64,000 nt of DNA from an endosymbiont of Bathymodiolus septemdierum str. Myojin knoll (GTDB lineage: Bacteria; Pseudomonadota; Gammaproteobacteria; PS1; Pseudothioglobaceae), in assembly GCF_001547755.1 (NCBI RefSeq), contig NZ_AP013042.1, forward strand, positions 682,001 to 746,000, given 5' to 3'. Positions 1-8,719 of this stretch are shown here, piece by piece (within the stretch, counting starts at the first letter, position 1; each line of letters begins with the position of its first letter). The position numbers were made by a program, and so were the translations under genes. Under the pieces are notes generated by a model. That model worked only from the letters and a program-made list of their open reading frames with translations. It did no database searches and had not been told where the DNA came from.

Positions 1-100
1 GCTACAATGACACATTATAATGTCTGTAATTTTTTGCGTGATTTGAAACTTAACCTTACCACATAGGCATTCACCTTGATGCATTTTAACCCCTTTGAAT

Positions 101-178
101 TGGTGTCCTTGAGTGGATTCGAACCACTGACCTGCCGCTTAGGAGGCGGCTGCTCTATCCAGCTGAGCCACAAAGACA
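101..178 (-). tRNA. tRNA-Arg (anticodon CCT)
   Basis: Read on the minus strand, a full cloverleaf is visible. The 7-bp acceptor stem pairs GTCTTTG with CAAGGAC (one G-T wobble), the anticodon stem GCCGC/GGCGG encloses the loop CTCCTAA, and the T-loop is TTCGAAT. The 3' CCA is encoded at 101-103. The CCT anticodon reads the AGG arginine codon. Confidence 0.95.
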
Positions 179-219
179 AATTATGTAAAATCATGTATTT
201 TACAATATAATATAGGGTA

Positions 220-501
220 ATGAAAAATTGTCAACAAATAATACAACTCGCCAAGCAAGGTGATGCCCAAAGTCAATACGAATTAGGGTTAATGTATGAA
301 CTGGGCGCGGGTGTGGATAAAGATTTATCACAAGCCTTTGAATGGTATCAAAAATCTGCACAGCAGGAGCAGGCAAAAGCACAGTATAATTTAGGCATTT
401 TTTTTGCACTGGGTAAAGGTACAAAAAAGGACATAATAAAATCAAAACAGTGGATACGACGCGCGAACGAGAACGGCTATTCGGGTGCGAGTATTTTTTA
501 A
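220..501 (+). CDS. Small Sel1-repeat protein
   Basis: This 93-residue protein consists almost entirely of Sel1-type TPR-like helical repeats. Two copies are clear, QSQYELGLMYELGAGVDKD followed by AFEWYQKSAQQ, and then AQYNLGIFFALGKGTKKD. Sel1 repeats are known as protein-protein interaction scaffolds. No signal peptide or catalytic domain is seen, so the protein is probably cytoplasmic and its partner is unknown. The gene lies 17 bp upstream of pyrF on the same strand and may be co-transcribed with it. It is much shorter than typical Sel1 proteins but has an intact start and stop. Confidence 0.8.
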   Translation: MKNCQQIIQLAKQGDAQSQYELGLMYELGAGVDKDLSQAFEWYQKSAQQEQAKAQYNLGIFFALGKGTKKDIIKSKQWIRRANENGYSGASIF

Positions 502-518
502 CTAAAAAGGAAGACGAG

Positions 519-1226
519 ATGAAAACAAAGGACATTGACTTAAAAGACAGGCTGATTTTTGCATTGGATGTTCCAGAAGTGGCGCAAGCAAAAGATTTGG
601 TAATACAATTAGATGACAGCGTGAGTTTTTACAAAATCGGCATGGAGATGCTGATGACAGGTCAATTCTTCCCATTAATGGACTGGTTGATTGCACAGGA
701 TAAGAAGGTTTTTGTGGACTTAAAGTTTTTTGATGTGCCTGAGACCGTTGGTAGAACGATTAATCGTTTGAGTCAGTACGGTGCAACTTTTGCTACTATT
801 CACGGCAATCAGGCATTAATGGAAAAAGCTGCTGAAAACAAAGGCAACCTTAAAATATTAGCAGTGACCGCATTAACCAGTCTTGATAGGGGGGATTTGG
901 ATGATTTAGGTTTTAAATGCAATGTGCAAGATTTGGTAATTTCTCGTGCTAAGCGCGCCTTTGAGGCAGGTTGCGATGGCGTGGTTTCATCGGGTTTAGA
1001 GGTGCCATTCTTGCGCGAATTTGTAGACAATAAATTGATTGCAGTCACGCCAGGTATTCGCCCTGTTAATAATACAGTAGAAGACGATCAAAAGCGGGTA
1101 ATAGATGTGGCTACCGCTTTTAAATCGGGGTCAGATTATATCGTAGTAGGGCGCCCAATTAAAAATGCAGCGGATCCTTATCAAGCAGCAAGCAATATTC
1201 AAGATATTATTAAAACTTGCTTTTAA
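519..1226 (+). CDS. pyrF: Orotidine 5'-phosphate decarboxylase
   Basis: PyrF carries out the last step of de novo UMP synthesis, decarboxylating OMP in the cytoplasm. The catalytic array is visible as DLKFFD (residues 67-72, with Lys69 the proton donor), and the phosphate-binding GRPI motif follows near the C terminus. The 235-residue length matches the family. A longer reading frame opens at 450, but ATG 519 is chosen because it has an AAGGA ribosome site just upstream and because the 450 start would overlap the Sel1 gene and add residues unlike PyrF. Confidence 0.95.
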   Translation: MKTKDIDLKDRLIFALDVPEVAQAKDLVIQLDDSVSFYKIGMEMLMTGQFFPLMDWLIAQDKKVFVDLKFFDVPETVGRTINRLSQYGATFATIHGNQALMEKAAENKGNLKILAVTALTSLDRGDLDDLGFKCNVQDLVISRAKRAFEAGCDGVVSSGLEVPFLREFVDNKLIAVTPGIRPVNNTVEDDQKRVIDVATAFKSGSDYIVVGRPIKNAADPYQAASNIQDIIKTCF

Positions 1227-1250
1227 AACCCTTTATAATAACCGTCTTTT

Positions 1251-1327
1251 AGTCGCGTAGCTCAGTTGGTTAGAGCACTACCTTGACATGGTAGGGGTCG
1301 GTGATTCGAATTCACTCGCGACTACCA
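1251..1327 (+). tRNA. tRNA-Val (anticodon GAC)
   Basis: The acceptor stem AGTCGCG/CGCGACT is perfect, the anticodon stem CTACC/GGTAG holds the loop TTGACAT, and the T-loop is TTCGAAT. CCA is encoded. A TATAAT box at 1234-1239, overlapping the space after pyrF, is a plausible -10. The last 35 nt of this gene are the seed of the tandem array that follows immediately. Confidence 0.95.
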
Positions 1328-1715
1328 ATTTCCAAGCCTATTTATTAGTATATGTAGGTTTGCTCATGTCCCTGACGGATATAGTGATGAGGGGTCGGTG
1401 ATTCGAATTCACTCGCGACTACCAATTTCCAAGCCTATTTATTAGTATATGTAGGTTTGCTCATGTCCCTGACGGATATAGTGATGAGGGGTCGGTGATT
1501 CGAATTCACTCGCGACTACCAATTTCCAAGCCTATTTATTAGTATATGTAGGTTTGCTCATGTCCCTGACGGATATAGTGATGAGGGGTCGGTGATTCGA
1601 ATTCACTCGCGACTACCAATTTCCAAGCCTATTTATTAGTATATGTAGGTTTGCTCATGTCCCTGACGGATATAGTGATGAGGGGTCGGTGATTCGAATT
1701 CACTCGCGACTATCA
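1328..1715 (+). repeat. Four 97-bp tandem repeats containing the tRNA-Val 3' end
   Basis: Four near-identical 97-bp units follow tRNA-Val without a gap (1328-1424, 1425-1521, 1522-1618, 1619-1715). Each unit has about 62 bp of new sequence and then the last 35 nt of the tRNA, including variable region, T-arm, 3' acceptor strand and CCA. In the last copy CCA has become TCA. The new segment can form a short hairpin (AAGCCTA with TAGGTTT). The layout resembles the E. coli tyrT locus, where repeats carrying the tRNA 3' end follow the tRNA and give rtT RNA. There is no convincing ORF in it. Confidence 0.97.
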
Positions 1716-1724
1716 TTTTTTAAA

Positions 1725-1755
1725 CAAAAAAAATCTGTGAAAGCAGGTTTTTTTG
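1725..1755 (+). terminator. Rho-independent terminator of the tRNA-Val/repeat transcript
   Basis: A hairpin with AAAAATCTG paired to CAGGTTTTT across the loop TGAAAG, followed by a T run, lies just after the last repeat. This suggests that tRNA-Val and all the repeats are transcribed as one unit. Confidence 0.75.
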
Positions 1756-1806
1756 TTGCCTTTTCAAAGGGTCTCAAGGTTTTTATATGGTATTGTTAAC
1801 TTATGT

Positions 1807-1822
1807 TACACATATTTGTGTA
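1807..1822. promoter_or_regulatory. Possible operator: perfect inverted repeat TACACA-N4-TGTGTA
   Basis: A 6-bp perfect inverted repeat with a 4-bp spacer lies 82 bp upstream of the globule-like gene at 1905 and overlaps a -10-like TACAAT. It could bind a dimeric regulator. It is short and may be chance in AT-rich DNA, and no clear -35 was found. Confidence 0.25.
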
Positions 1823-1904
1823 CAATTACCTTGTGTTAGGAGAGATACCTAATACAAACAAGATGTATCAATAACGATATATTAAATTTATTTGGGAGAA
1901 TACA

Positions 1905-2402
1905 ATGAAAAAAATTATTGCAATCACTGCTTTGGTAGCGGCTACTTCAGCTTCTGCTTTCTTTAATAACGGCTATAACGGTAACAACTGGGGTCCAATG
2001 AACGGCTCTAACAACTGGGGTCCTTTTGATTCAGGTTCAAACTTTGGACCTATGAATTCAGGTTCAAACTGGGGTCCATTTAATGGTGGTAACAACTGGG
2101 GTCCTTTCAACGGTGGTTCAAACGCTGGTCCATTTAATGGCGGTTCAAACTGGGGTCCATTTAATGGTGCTAATAACTGGATGAATGATACTGACTTCGG
2201 TATGAATTTTGACACTAAGAATAAGAATAAGACTAACGCTTCTGGTGCTGCCGATGCTAAAGGTACTGGCGTTGCTGATGCTAGTGCTTCAGGTAAAGCG
2301 GATGCATATGCCAAAGGTCAGGCTGATGGTTTCGCTAAGGCACAAGCAGATGCGTATGCTAAAGGTTATGCAGACGCAATGGCTAAAGGTGCTACTAAGT
2401 AA
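1905..2402 (+). CDS. Secreted Gly/Asn/Trp-rich repeat protein, sulfur globule protein-like (paralogue 1)
   Basis: This 165-residue protein has a Sec signal peptide (residues 1-19, cleavage after ASA). It then has about eight imperfect decapeptide repeats of the type NNWGPFNGGS (residues 20-95), and a C-terminal third of Ala/Lys/Asp repeats around QADAYAKG. It has no cysteine. Sulfur globule envelope proteins of purple sulfur bacteria are small, secreted and rich in Gly, Asn, Trp and Tyr repeats, so this is a reasonable guess; a surface or structural protein is the alternative. It has a GGGAGA ribosome site. Paralogues lie at 41950 and 42611. Confidence 0.6.
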   Translation: MKKIIAITALVAATSASAFFNNGYNGNNWGPMNGSNNWGPFDSGSNFGPMNSGSNWGPFNGGNNWGPFNGGSNAGPFNGGSNWGPFNGANNWMNDTDFGMNFDTKNKNKTNASGAADAKGTGVADASASGKADAYAKGQADGFAKAQADAYAKGYADAMAKGATK

Positions 2403-2435
2403 CAACAGCATTGCTTAGAGATTAATTCAATTTAA

Positions 2436-2483
2436 CATAGACAATAAAAAACCACCCTTTGGGGTGGTTTTTTATTGTCTATG
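2436..2483. terminator. Bidirectional terminator with a 22-bp perfect stem
   Basis: Positions 2436-2457 and 2462-2483 are exact reverse complements around the loop TTTG. The stem has a GGTGG/CCACC core flanked by A and T runs, so it can terminate both the gene at 1905 and the convergent gene at 2502. Confidence 0.9.
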
Positions 2484-2501
2484 ACGCTGCATTGAATAAA
2501 A

Positions 2502-2954
2502 TTATAAAAATGGAATAAAGCGCCCAGTTTTTTCTCGATAGTTTCGATAAGCGCTGAAGCGTTGCAGTAATAATTTTTCCTCTAAGTTGGACTTTAGAAA
2601 CAAATCAACCACCAATATTAGCATTGCGAACTGTGCGATTTTATGGTCGTTGGTAGATGCAAATACATAAGACAAGAGTAAAACACTGGTATACATTGGG
2701 TGACGAATCCAGCGATAAATGCCACTTATGACTAATTGATGTTGATCTTTTAGGCTCGGCACGATATTGAGATTGTCGAGTTTCATTGTTGCCATAGCGC
2801 TTATCCCAATGACAACGGCAACGGCAATTAGACCATAGTCCAGTGAATTTAAAGCCTCAAAGCGGGCGTTAAAGAGAAAGTAAGCAATACAGCTAAATTG
2901 AACAATCACATAAATCATAATTAATTGGTGCTTGGTAGTTATAATAAGCATCAT
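2502..2954 (-). CDS. Isoprenylcysteine carboxyl methyltransferase-family membrane protein
   Basis: The 150-residue protein has about four hydrophobic segments. The ICMT/PEMT-family signature GIYRWIRHPMYTS lies near residue 90, and a C-terminal EEKLLLQRFSAYRNYREKTG block holds the SAM-binding Glu-Glu region. Bacterial members methylate unknown lipids or other membrane substrates, and the substrate cannot be told here. It is convergent with the gene at 1905 and divergent from the flavin hydroxylase at 2980. Two adjacent Met codons make the exact start uncertain by one residue. Confidence 0.75.
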   Translation of the reverse strand: MMLIITTKHQLIMIYVIVQFSCIAYFLFNARFEALNSLDYGLIAVAVVIGISAMATMKLDNLNIVPSLKDQHQLVISGIYRWIRHPMYTSVLLLSYVFASTNDHKIAQFAMLILVVDLFLKSNLEEKLLLQRFSAYRNYREKTGRFIPFL

Positions 2955-2979
2955 TATATCATTATTTTAGAAAGGAAAA

Positions 2980-4197
2980 ATGCAAACTAACTACGATATT
3001 GTCATTATTGGTGGTGGACCCGCGGGATTAAGTTTTGCCTGTTCGATGATAGATACCAATGTTCAAGTGCTAGTGGTAGAAAAATCAAATTTAGAGACGA
3101 TTTCTAAACCGACTTATGACGGTCGGGAAATTGCGTTGACACACCAATCATTAGGTATTTTGAAGACGCTAGGGGTTTGGGGCTTGGTCGATAAGAAAGA
3201 AGTGTCTTTACTTAAAGAAGCCAAAGTATTTGACGGCGACTCTCCTTCATTGTTAAACTTTAAAAGTTCCTCATCAGGTATTGAAGCTTTGGGCTATTTA
3301 GTGCCAAATTATCAACTAAGACAGGCCTTGTATCGTCGAGTGTCACAAGCGAGTAATGTCACAATAATGACAGATGCTTCGGTGAGCGATGTGGATTATC
3401 AAACTTCACATTCCAAGGTGATTTTTGCAGATGGCACCAAAGTTGAGGCGAAATTGGTGATTGCGGCAGACAGTCGTTTTTCAAGTATTCGTCGTAAGGT
3501 CGGTATTCCGTCAATGATGAAAGATTTTTCTAAGGTGATGATTGTCACCAGGATGAAGCACGAGAAAAGCCACCAGAATATCGCTTTAGAATGTTTTGAT
3601 TATGGACAAACTTTGGCATTGTTGCCAATGATTGGCAATGAATCGTCCATCGTCTTAACCGTGAAGACGGAACAATCTCAATCCATTATTGATATGAGCG
3701 AAGAAGACTTTAACGCCAAAATGACACAAGATTTTAGAGGGGAATTAGGGCAGTTAACGCAAGTCGGTGAGCGTCATTTTTATCCGTTAGTCGGCGTGCA
3801 TGCAGATACTTTTATTGCCAACCGCTTTGCCTTGGTAGGGGATGCGGCAGTCGGGATGCATCCGGTGACAGCACATGGTTTTAACTTAGGCTTAAGAGGG
3901 CAAAGTATTTTGGCGAAATTGGTAAAAGAGGCGATAGAGCAGGGGCAAGATATTGGCTCATCCTCTTTGTTAAGACTGTTTGAGAAAAAGCAAATTCGTT
4001 TAACTCGTATGATGTTCCATGGTACGAATGGCATCGTGGCATTGTTTACCAATGATGCACCTATGGCCAAACACATTAGACGATTTGTACTTAATTTTGC
4101 AGAGCGTTTTCCACCAATTAAACACTTGATTACCCAGCATTTGACTGAATCGAGTAAGGGCGCTTTCCCGAAACTCAAAAAAGTGTTACAAAAGTAA
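2980..4197 (+). CDS. ubiM: Ubiquinone biosynthesis flavin hydroxylase, UbiM-like
   Basis: This 405-residue protein belongs to the UbiH/UbiF/COQ6 FAD monooxygenase family, which hydroxylates the ring of ubiquinone precursors. The FAD dinucleotide motif GGGPAG is at residues 11-16 and the second FAD motif (FALVGDAAVGMHP) is near residue 285. The following AHGFNLGL differs from the usual GQGFNLGL of UbiH/UbiF, and from memory that variant fits the UbiM branch. A different ring position is possible. An AGAAAGG ribosome site precedes the ATG. glnD follows with one base between stop and start. Confidence 0.7.
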   Translation: MQTNYDIVIIGGGPAGLSFACSMIDTNVQVLVVEKSNLETISKPTYDGREIALTHQSLGILKTLGVWGLVDKKEVSLLKEAKVFDGDSPSLLNFKSSSSGIEALGYLVPNYQLRQALYRRVSQASNVTIMTDASVSDVDYQTSHSKVIFADGTKVEAKLVIAADSRFSSIRRKVGIPSMMKDFSKVMIVTRMKHEKSHQNIALECFDYGQTLALLPMIGNESSIVLTVKTEQSQSIIDMSEEDFNAKMTQDFRGELGQLTQVGERHFYPLVGVHADTFIANRFALVGDAAVGMHPVTAHGFNLGLRGQSILAKLVKEAIEQGQDIGSSSLLRLFEKKQIRLTRMMFHGTNGIVALFTNDAPMAKHIRRFVLNFAERFPPIKHLITQHLTESSKGAFPKLKKVLQK

Positions 4198-4198
4198 A

Positions 4199-6721
4199 AT
4201 GGAGCTGTCCACTTTTAAAGCAAGATATCAAGCGTTGCAAGCCTCGTTGGTGGTGGATTTTTTAAACAACCCTAATTCCGTAGATGCCTTAGTGCAAAGG
4301 CGCAGTGATGAGGTGGATATCTTGTTGTGTGATATTTGGCAAGCCTTTGAAGTTAGTGGGCAATTGTGTTTAGCTGCAGTAGGTGGTTATGGTCGCCGTG
4401 AGTTACATTTGCATTCAGATATTGATTTATTGATATTAATTCCGAATGGTGCACACGATACGCATCAGAAAAAACTTTCTAAGTTTTTAACTTTTTTATG
4501 GGATGTTGGACTTGAAGTTGGACATGCAACCCGTGATATTGCCGACTGTATGAAAAATATACACGATTTGAGTGTGGTAACAAATTTGTCCGAATCGCGT
4601 ATTTTGACGGGTAAAGAATCCTTATTTATGAGAATGAAGGCGATGATTAAATCCAGTGATTGGTCTTCTCAATCGTTTTTTGTCGGTAAGCAAAAAGAAC
4701 AGCATAATCGCCATTTGAATTATTCTAATAGCGCTTATAACTTAGAGCCAAATTTAAAAGAAAGCCCTGGTGGCCTGCGTGATATTCAAACGGTAGCGTG
4801 GGTGGCAAAGTGGTATTTTGATGTGGATTTACTCTCTGATTTAGTAGATAAAGAGTATTTGACGCAGGATGAATATAATTTACTCATTGAGGCGCAGTCA
4901 TTTTTGTGGAAGGTGCGTTTTGCCTTGCATGTGATTGCCAAGCGTCGTGAAGACAGAGTGGCATTTCAGTATCAGCGCGGGGTGGCAAAGGTATTGGGTT
5001 ATGCTGATGGTGACTCGATGGCAGTTGAACAGTTCATGCGTGAATATTATCAGACTGCAACAAAAGTGGCGCGCCTCAATGATATTTTGCTACAATTATT
5101 TGAAGAAAGCGTCCTACATACCCAGCATTTGAACAAGCGTTTTGTCATCAGTCATGGGTATATTTATATGACTGAGAGTACGGTCTTTAGTCGCTACCCA
5201 TCTGCATTTATTGAGATTTTCTTATTGGTAGCTAAGCATAATTATGTTACTGGTATTAGTGCAGATACACTTAGACAAATGCAGAAGGACATTGGTTTAA
5301 TTGACAAAAATTATTACAAAAAACGCCAAAACAATCGTTTATTTATTGAATTATTACAACAGAAAAAAGGTGTTAATAAGGCACTCAAACTGATGAATCG
5401 TTATGCTGTATTAGAACGCTATATCCCTGCTTTTGGTAAAATAACAGGCTTGATGCAGTATGATTTATTTCATGCTTATACGGTGGACCAGCACACTTTA
5501 TTTGTCATTCGTAACCTTAGGCGTTTTTTTGTTACCGAGTTTGCTAAAGAGTTTGCGTTGTGTAGTGAAATTGCAGCGACTATTGTTAAACCTGAACTGT
5601 TGTTTTTAGCAGGTTTATTTCATGACATTGCCAAGGGTAGAGGTGGAAATCATGCAATTTTAGGTGCAAAGGATGCGCAAGATTTCCTCAAACATCATCG
5701 CTTTAAAGCCAAGGACATCTCTTTAGTATCAGGTTTAGTAGAGCAACATTTACTAATGACGCAAGTTGCACAAAAGCAAGATTTAGAAGATTTTGAGGTC
5801 ATTAATCAATTTGCTAAAACAGTGAAATCCGTTGAATTTTTAGAATTTTTGTATTTACTGACGGTAGCAGATATTCGCGCTACTAAAGCAGATTTGTGGA
5901 ATGATTGGAAGGATTCATTGCTTAAAAAACTCTTCTATAAAACCAAGCAACAATTACAAGAAAAACCTAAGCCACCGAGTTTGAATGGTCAAGTTAAAAA
6001 GATAGAGAAAGCATTGATAGGGGCAGTCATTCAACAGGGATACGATAGTGTGCAGGTGAAAAAAATATTAGATACCTTGCCAAAAGATTATTTTCTACGC
6101 TATCAAGTAGATGATATTTTATGGCATCTTCAGTGTCTTACTCGGCAAAGTGACAAAGGTGTTAAGGTTATCAGTCGTTTGTCAGAGCATAATGTGGTGG
6201 ATATTTTTGTCCATAGCGAGGATAGTAAAGGCTTGTTTTTTAAGATGGTGAGTATTATTGAAAAATTAGGCTTGGATATTGTTGATGCAAAGATTTTAAC
6301 TAGTAAGGACAATAAATCCTACAATACAATTAGTGTTTTACAAGATGAAATTCTAGACAATATCAATATTAATCAAGTGATAAAAACGCAGTTAACGCAG
6401 TGGGTCAAAAACAGCGTTGATATTAGTAAAATGATTGAGAAATATACGCATCGCCACTTTGACCATAAGATGAAGATTGAATTTTCGTATAATAATAAAT
6501 GGGATTTGACTAAAGTTGAGGTTAGCATGATTGACAAACAAGGCTTACTATCTAATATTGCCCATATTTTTTATGAGCTGAATATTCACTTGATGAATGC
6601 GCGCATTTCCACTATGGGTGAACGAGTAGAAGATGTTTTCTTTATTAGTAATGCCGATAACAAACCACTTAATAAGGCAGAAGAGACGCAGTTAAAACAG
6701 TATTTCCAAGAAAAATTATAA
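4199..6721 (+). CDS. glnD: [Protein-PII] uridylyltransferase / uridylyl-removing enzyme
   Basis: GlnD senses glutamine and adds or removes UMP on PII proteins, setting nitrogen assimilation. The 840-residue protein has the whole architecture. The nucleotidyltransferase motif GGYGRRELHLHSDID is at residues 62-76, the HD phosphohydrolase motif FHDIAKGRGGNH is near residue 475, and two ACT domains occupy about 690-760 and 770-840. The start codon lies one base after the stop of the upstream hydroxylase, so the two are probably translated from one message. Confidence 0.95.
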   Translation: MELSTFKARYQALQASLVVDFLNNPNSVDALVQRRSDEVDILLCDIWQAFEVSGQLCLAAVGGYGRRELHLHSDIDLLILIPNGAHDTHQKKLSKFLTFLWDVGLEVGHATRDIADCMKNIHDLSVVTNLSESRILTGKESLFMRMKAMIKSSDWSSQSFFVGKQKEQHNRHLNYSNSAYNLEPNLKESPGGLRDIQTVAWVAKWYFDVDLLSDLVDKEYLTQDEYNLLIEAQSFLWKVRFALHVIAKRREDRVAFQYQRGVAKVLGYADGDSMAVEQFMREYYQTATKVARLNDILLQLFEESVLHTQHLNKRFVISHGYIYMTESTVFSRYPSAFIEIFLLVAKHNYVTGISADTLRQMQKDIGLIDKNYYKKRQNNRLFIELLQQKKGVNKALKLMNRYAVLERYIPAFGKITGLMQYDLFHAYTVDQHTLFVIRNLRRFFVTEFAKEFALCSEIAATIVKPELLFLAGLFHDIAKGRGGNHAILGAKDAQDFLKHHRFKAKDISLVSGLVEQHLLMTQVAQKQDLEDFEVINQFAKTVKSVEFLEFLYLLTVADIRATKADLWNDWKDSLLKKLFYKTKQQLQEKPKPPSLNGQVKKIEKALIGAVIQQGYDSVQVKKILDTLPKDYFLRYQVDDILWHLQCLTRQSDKGVKVISRLSEHNVVDIFVHSEDSKGLFFKMVSIIEKLGLDIVDAKILTSKDNKSYNTISVLQDEILDNININQVIKTQLTQWVKNSVDISKMIEKYTHRHFDHKMKIEFSYNNKWDLTKVEVSMIDKQGLLSNIAHIFYELNIHLMNARISTMGERVEDVFFISNADNKPLNKAEETQLKQYFQEKL

Positions 6722-6726
6722 ATAAC

Positions 6727-6756
6727 TTAACAATCTTTTGTAAATGACGCTATAAT
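6727..6756 (+). promoter_or_regulatory. Predicted sigma70 promoter of trxA
   Basis: TTAACA, an 18-bp spacer and a perfect TATAAT lie 64 bp upstream of the trxA start. The box falls in the only noncoding gap between glnD and trxA. Confidence 0.6.
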
Positions 6757-6819
6757 TTACCAAAAAAAAATTCAAATTGTTTTTTCTAGTAGCAACAATC
6801 AAAAAATAAACAAACAAAT

Positions 6820-7146
6820 ATGAACGATAAAATCAAAGTAATAACAGATGCTTCTTTTGAAGCGGATGTGCTTAATTCATCAGTTGCAGTTTTAGTTGAT
6901 TTTTGGGCGCCCTGGTGTGGACCTTGTAAGGCGTTAGCACCAACACTAGATGATATTGCTGATGAGTATGATGGCAAGATTGTGATTGCTAAGATGAATG
7001 TTGATGAAAACGACCAAACGCCACCAAAATACGGTGTTCGCGGTATCCCAACGATGTTGATTTTTAAAGATGGCGCGGTTGAGGCAACCAAGATGGGCGC
7101 ATTGTCTAAAGCAGAGTTAAGCACTTTCATTGATTCAAATATCTAA
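6820..7146 (+). CDS. trxA: Thioredoxin 1
   Basis: This is a classical 108-residue cytoplasmic thioredoxin that reduces protein disulfides with electrons from thioredoxin reductase. The active site is [10 protein letters not shown] with Cys33 and Cys36, and the cis-proline loop RGIPT is present. No signal peptide is seen. The trxA-rho order is common in gammaproteobacteria, although here a 270-bp gap with a repeat element separates the two genes. Confidence 0.97.
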   Translation: MNDKIKVITDASFEADVLNSSVAVLVDFWAPWCGPCKALAPTLDDIADEYDGKIVIAKMNVDENDQTPPKYGVRGIPTMLIFKDGAVEATKMGALSKAELSTFIDSNI

Positions 7147-7147
7147 A

Positions 7148-7310
7148 AGAGAACCTTTGCATAAAATATGAACAATCATCAAAAATCCACTTTTCACCCA
7201 CTTGGCACAATTTAAACCCTGCCTTAGCCTTGCTAGAACTAGGTTTAAGAAAATCACCAATTGGGCAATTGTGAATTTTACTGATCGCCCCTATTTATGC
7301 AAAGGTCTCT
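7148..7310. mobile_element. MITE-like element with terminal inverted repeats
   Basis: The trxA-rho gap holds a 163-bp segment bounded by inverted repeats. AGAGAACCTTTGCATAAA (7148-7165) pairs with TTTATGCAAAGGTCTCT (7294-7310), and the pairing is perfect over 13 bp with a one-base gap further out. An inner pair (TTAAACC/GGTTTAA) can form a second hairpin. No transposase is encoded; a short open stretch (7173-7271) without a good start could be an IS coding remnant. No clear target duplication is seen. Confidence 0.55.
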
Positions 7311-7418
7311 AAATTTACAAACCAATTAATTTTTTAATTCTAAGTCCTATTTATTGATAGGCAACACTTATGTTGGTCATTCCGATTAACATTTACAACT
7401 TTTACATTTGGAAATAAT

Positions 7419-8681
7419 ATGAAATTATCTGACTTAAAACGCTCGACGGCTGAAGAATTATTAGAATTAGCACAATCTCTTGGCATTGAAAACATTGCTA
7501 GGGCTAAAAAACAAACCCTTATTTTTTCTATTTTAAAGAGCAAAGCCTCTAATGATGAAGAGGTGATTGGTGATGGTGTGTTGGATATTTTACAAGAGGG
7601 CTATGGATTTTTAAGGTCGGCAGATGATTCTTATGTCTCTGGACCAGATGATATTTATGTGTCTCCAAATCAAATTCGTCGCTTCAATCTTTCAACAGGT
7701 GATGTGGTTGCGGGCAAGATTCGTGCGCCAAAGAAGGGTGAGAAGTATTTTGCCTTAGTGAAAGTTTACGAGGTGAATGACGAAGAACCGGATAAGATTA
7801 GAAATCGCATTCCTTTTGCTTCACTCACGCCACTGCACCCTGAAGAGCGTATTACTTTAGAGATTGGTAATGGCGGCACAGAGGATATCACTGCTCGTAT
7901 TATTGATTTGATTGCCCCTTTTGGTAAAGGACAAAGAGGGTTGCTGGTTGCACCACCTAAAGCAGGTAAAACCATGATTATGCAAAACATTGCCACCTCT
8001 ATTTCTCGTAATAATCCAGAGTGCGAGCTAATTGTCTTGCTAATTGACGAGCGCCCTGAAGAGGTTACAGAAATGGCACGCACAGTGCGCGGTGAAGTAG
8101 TCGCCTCTACCTTTGACGAGTCGGCAAAACGCCATGTGCAAGTAGCTGAAATCGTCATTGAAAAAGCCAAGCGTCGTGCAGAACAGGGTAAGGATGTGAT
8201 TATTTTATTAGACTCCATTACCCGTTTAGCTCGTGCTTATAATACCGTTGCACCCTCTTCGGGTAAGGTGTTAACAGGTGGTGTGGATGCCAATGCATTA
8301 CAAAGACCTAAGCGTTTTTTTGGTGCAGCAAGAAACATTGAGAATGGCGGCAGTATCACCATTATTGCTACCGCTTTGGTGGATACTGGTTCCAAAATGG
8401 ACGAGGTGATTTATCAAGAGTTTAAAGGTACTGGTAACATGGAGCTGCATCTTGAGCGTCGTTTGAGCGAAAAACGCATTTTCCCAGCGATTAATATTAA
8501 TGCGTCTGGCACACGCCGTGAAGAGTTGATTACCGATGAAAAAGAACTGCAAAAAATGTGGATTTTACGCAAAATCCTACACCCGATGGATACCGTAGAG
8601 GCGGCAGAATTTTTGATTGACCGTTTAAAACTAACCAAAACCAACGATGAGTTTTTTGCCTCTATGGCGCAGAAAAAATAA
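7419..8681 (+). CDS. rho: Transcription termination factor Rho
   Basis: Rho is the hexameric RNA-dependent ATPase that ends many transcripts. The 420-residue protein has the N-terminal helical domain, the cold-shock-like RNA-binding domain with GYGFLRS (residues 61-67), and the Walker A motif [12 protein letters not shown] (174-185). It also has the Walker B region with [14 protein letters not shown]. Length and order match E. coli Rho. About 108 bp of leader follow the upstream repeat element and contain a small hairpin (CCTAT/ATAGG). A GGAAAT ribosome site precedes the ATG. Confidence 0.98.
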   Translation: MKLSDLKRSTAEELLELAQSLGIENIARAKKQTLIFSILKSKASNDEEVIGDGVLDILQEGYGFLRSADDSYVSGPDDIYVSPNQIRRFNLSTGDVVAGKIRAPKKGEKYFALVKVYEVNDEEPDKIRNRIPFASLTPLHPEERITLEIGNGGTEDITARIIDLIAPFGKGQRGLLVAPPKAGKTMIMQNIATSISRNNPECELIVLLIDERPEEVTEMARTVRGEVVASTFDESAKRHVQVAEIVIEKAKRRAEQGKDVIILLDSITRLARAYNTVAPSSGKVLTGGVDANALQRPKRFFGAARNIENGGSITIIATALVDTGSKMDEVIYQEFKGTGNMELHLERRLSEKRIFPAININASGTRREELITDEKELQKMWILRKILHPMDTVEAAEFLIDRLKLTKTNDEFFASMAQKK

Positions 8682-8719
8682 AGATTTTTTTTGTTTGATA
8701 TTTCTTTATACTTAAATTT

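Noticed and set aside
450-518. Upstream start for pyrF
   Set aside because: It would overlap the Sel1 gene and add residues unlike PyrF; ATG 519 has a good ribosome site.
200-535. Open frame of 111 residues on the minus strand over the Sel1 gene and pyrF start
   Set aside because: It is antisense to two better-supported genes, has a low-complexity translation and no ribosome site.
1328-1715. CRISPR array reading of the tandem repeats
   Set aside because: Repeats and spacers are both identical from unit to unit, the period is 97 bp, and the repeated part is the tRNA-Val 3' end. CRISPR spacers should differ.
1973-2314. Long minus-strand proline-rich frame (GPQFEPPLKGP-type), also seen at 42030-42284 and 42709-42918
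   Set aside because: It is the mirror of the periodic WGPFNGG coding repeats; no start signal is present and the same shadow occurs in all three paralogues.
7173-7271. Possible small protein inside the MITE-like element
   Set aside because: The open stretch has no usable start codon with a ribosome site and lies between inverted repeats; a decayed IS fragment is more likely.
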